A stretch of 64,000 nucleotides of DNA from positions 1 to 64,000 of the forward strand of contig JAQWNM010000001.1 of assembly GCA_029268615.1 (NCBI GenBank), given 5' to 3'. Below are positions 63,936 through 64,000 of the stretch, one piece after another. Below the pieces are notes generated by a model that saw only the letters and a list, made by a program, of their open reading frames with translations, was not told the DNA's origin and did no database searches. How positions within the stretch are numbered: position 1 is the first letter of the stretch; each line of letters begins with the position of its first letter. Source of the stretch: SAR86 cluster bacterium (GTDB lineage Bacteria > Pseudomonadota > Gammaproteobacteria > Magnimaribacterales > Magnimaribacteraceae). Both the position numbers and the translations under genes were made by a program.

Positions 63936-64000
63936 ATGACTAATCTAGACGAAGAAGAAATTAATAAATTCAATTCATTAGCTGACAAGTGGTGGGATAT
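63936..64000 (+). CDS. ubiG: ubiquinone biosynthesis O-methyltransferase, N-terminus only
   Basis: The first 21 codons read MTNLDEEEINKFNSLADKWWD, where EEINKFNSLADKWW matches the N-terminus of UbiG (EEIAKFEAVASRWWD in E. coli). UbiG methylates two hydroxyls during ubiquinone synthesis. The rest lies beyond the window. In E. coli ubiG is divergent from gyrA; here the pnt operon sits between. No Shine-Dalgarno is obvious. Confidence 0.78.
   Translation, partial: MTNLDEEEINKFNSLADKWWD

Noticed and set aside
1-64000. CRISPR arrays, insertion sequences, prophage or toxin-antitoxin genes
   Set aside because: No repeat-spacer arrays, transposase, integrase or phage structural motifs were seen in any gene of the window.

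Overview
The window is a continuous stretch of an AT-rich, densely packed bacterial chromosome. Most genes lie on the minus strand with gaps of 0-60 bases. Gene content and order are those of a gammaproteobacterium: thrS-infC-rpmI-rplT-pheS-pheT-ihfA-merR-tRNA-Pro at the left, and gyrA-serC-pheA-hisC-tyrA-aroA-cmk-rpsA-ihfB-lapA-pyrF with uvrC-pgsA and tRNA-Cys/tRNA-Leu at the right, both close to the order known from Pseudomonas. Low GC, short intergenic spaces and trimmed proteins (a PheT without its OB-fold domain, a short RNase D) suggest a streamlined marine lineage such as the SAR86 clade. That assignment is an inference from style and was not tested by phylogeny.

Layout. 1-210: window edge with a possible gene tail and small repeats. 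211-7054: tRNA-Pro, the MerR regulator and the translation operon; infC appears to start at a rare AUA codon. 7129-12529: pdxH, a DoxX membrane protein, a KAS III-type ketosynthase, a DjlA-like co-chaperone, a divergent acyl-CoA thiolase/OB-fold pair, a phosphoesterase and a small membrane protein. 12537-13373: RNase D with a UUG start. 13384-43880: a single-strand block of 27 genes for a surface polysaccharide, very probably a Wzx/Wzy-dependent O-antigen or capsule: WecA/WbpL-type initiating transferase, WbpM/PglF-type dehydratase, Wzx, Wzy-like and Wzz-like proteins, glycosyltransferases, an MsbA-like ABC exporter, sugar-nucleotide enzymes and decorating methyltransferases. 43902-44098: tRNA-Leu and tRNA-Cys at the locus boundary. 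44173-45202: a MarR-type EPS regulator and an RfaH/NusG-type antiterminator. 45189-60819: housekeeping genes (pgsA, uvrC, pgi, pyrF, lapA, ihfB, rpsA, cmk, aroA, tyrA, hisC, pheA, serC, gyrA). 61003-63832: three-gene proton-translocating transhydrogenase. 63936-64000: the first codons of ubiG, divergent.

How the parts work together. The polysaccharide block is likely read leftward as one long transcript. The RfaH-like protein, an ops-like GCGGTAGC element just upstream of the MarR gene, and three evenly spaced GTTCA-N5-TGAAC palindromes in the same gap form a plausible control module for it. Inside the block a split transketolase, a GmhA-like SIS isomerase, a cytidylyltransferase-kinase fusion with HldE domains in reversed order, a HAD-kinase fusion and a CBS-nucleotidyltransferase could make a dedicated heptose-like activated sugar. 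A TviB-like dehydrogenase with epimerases would supply uronic sugars, ManC GDP-mannose, and WbpM-like/WbpV-like enzymes the lipid-proximal sugar. The most interesting items are this control module, the heptose-like gene set, the AUA start of infC and the PheT domain loss.
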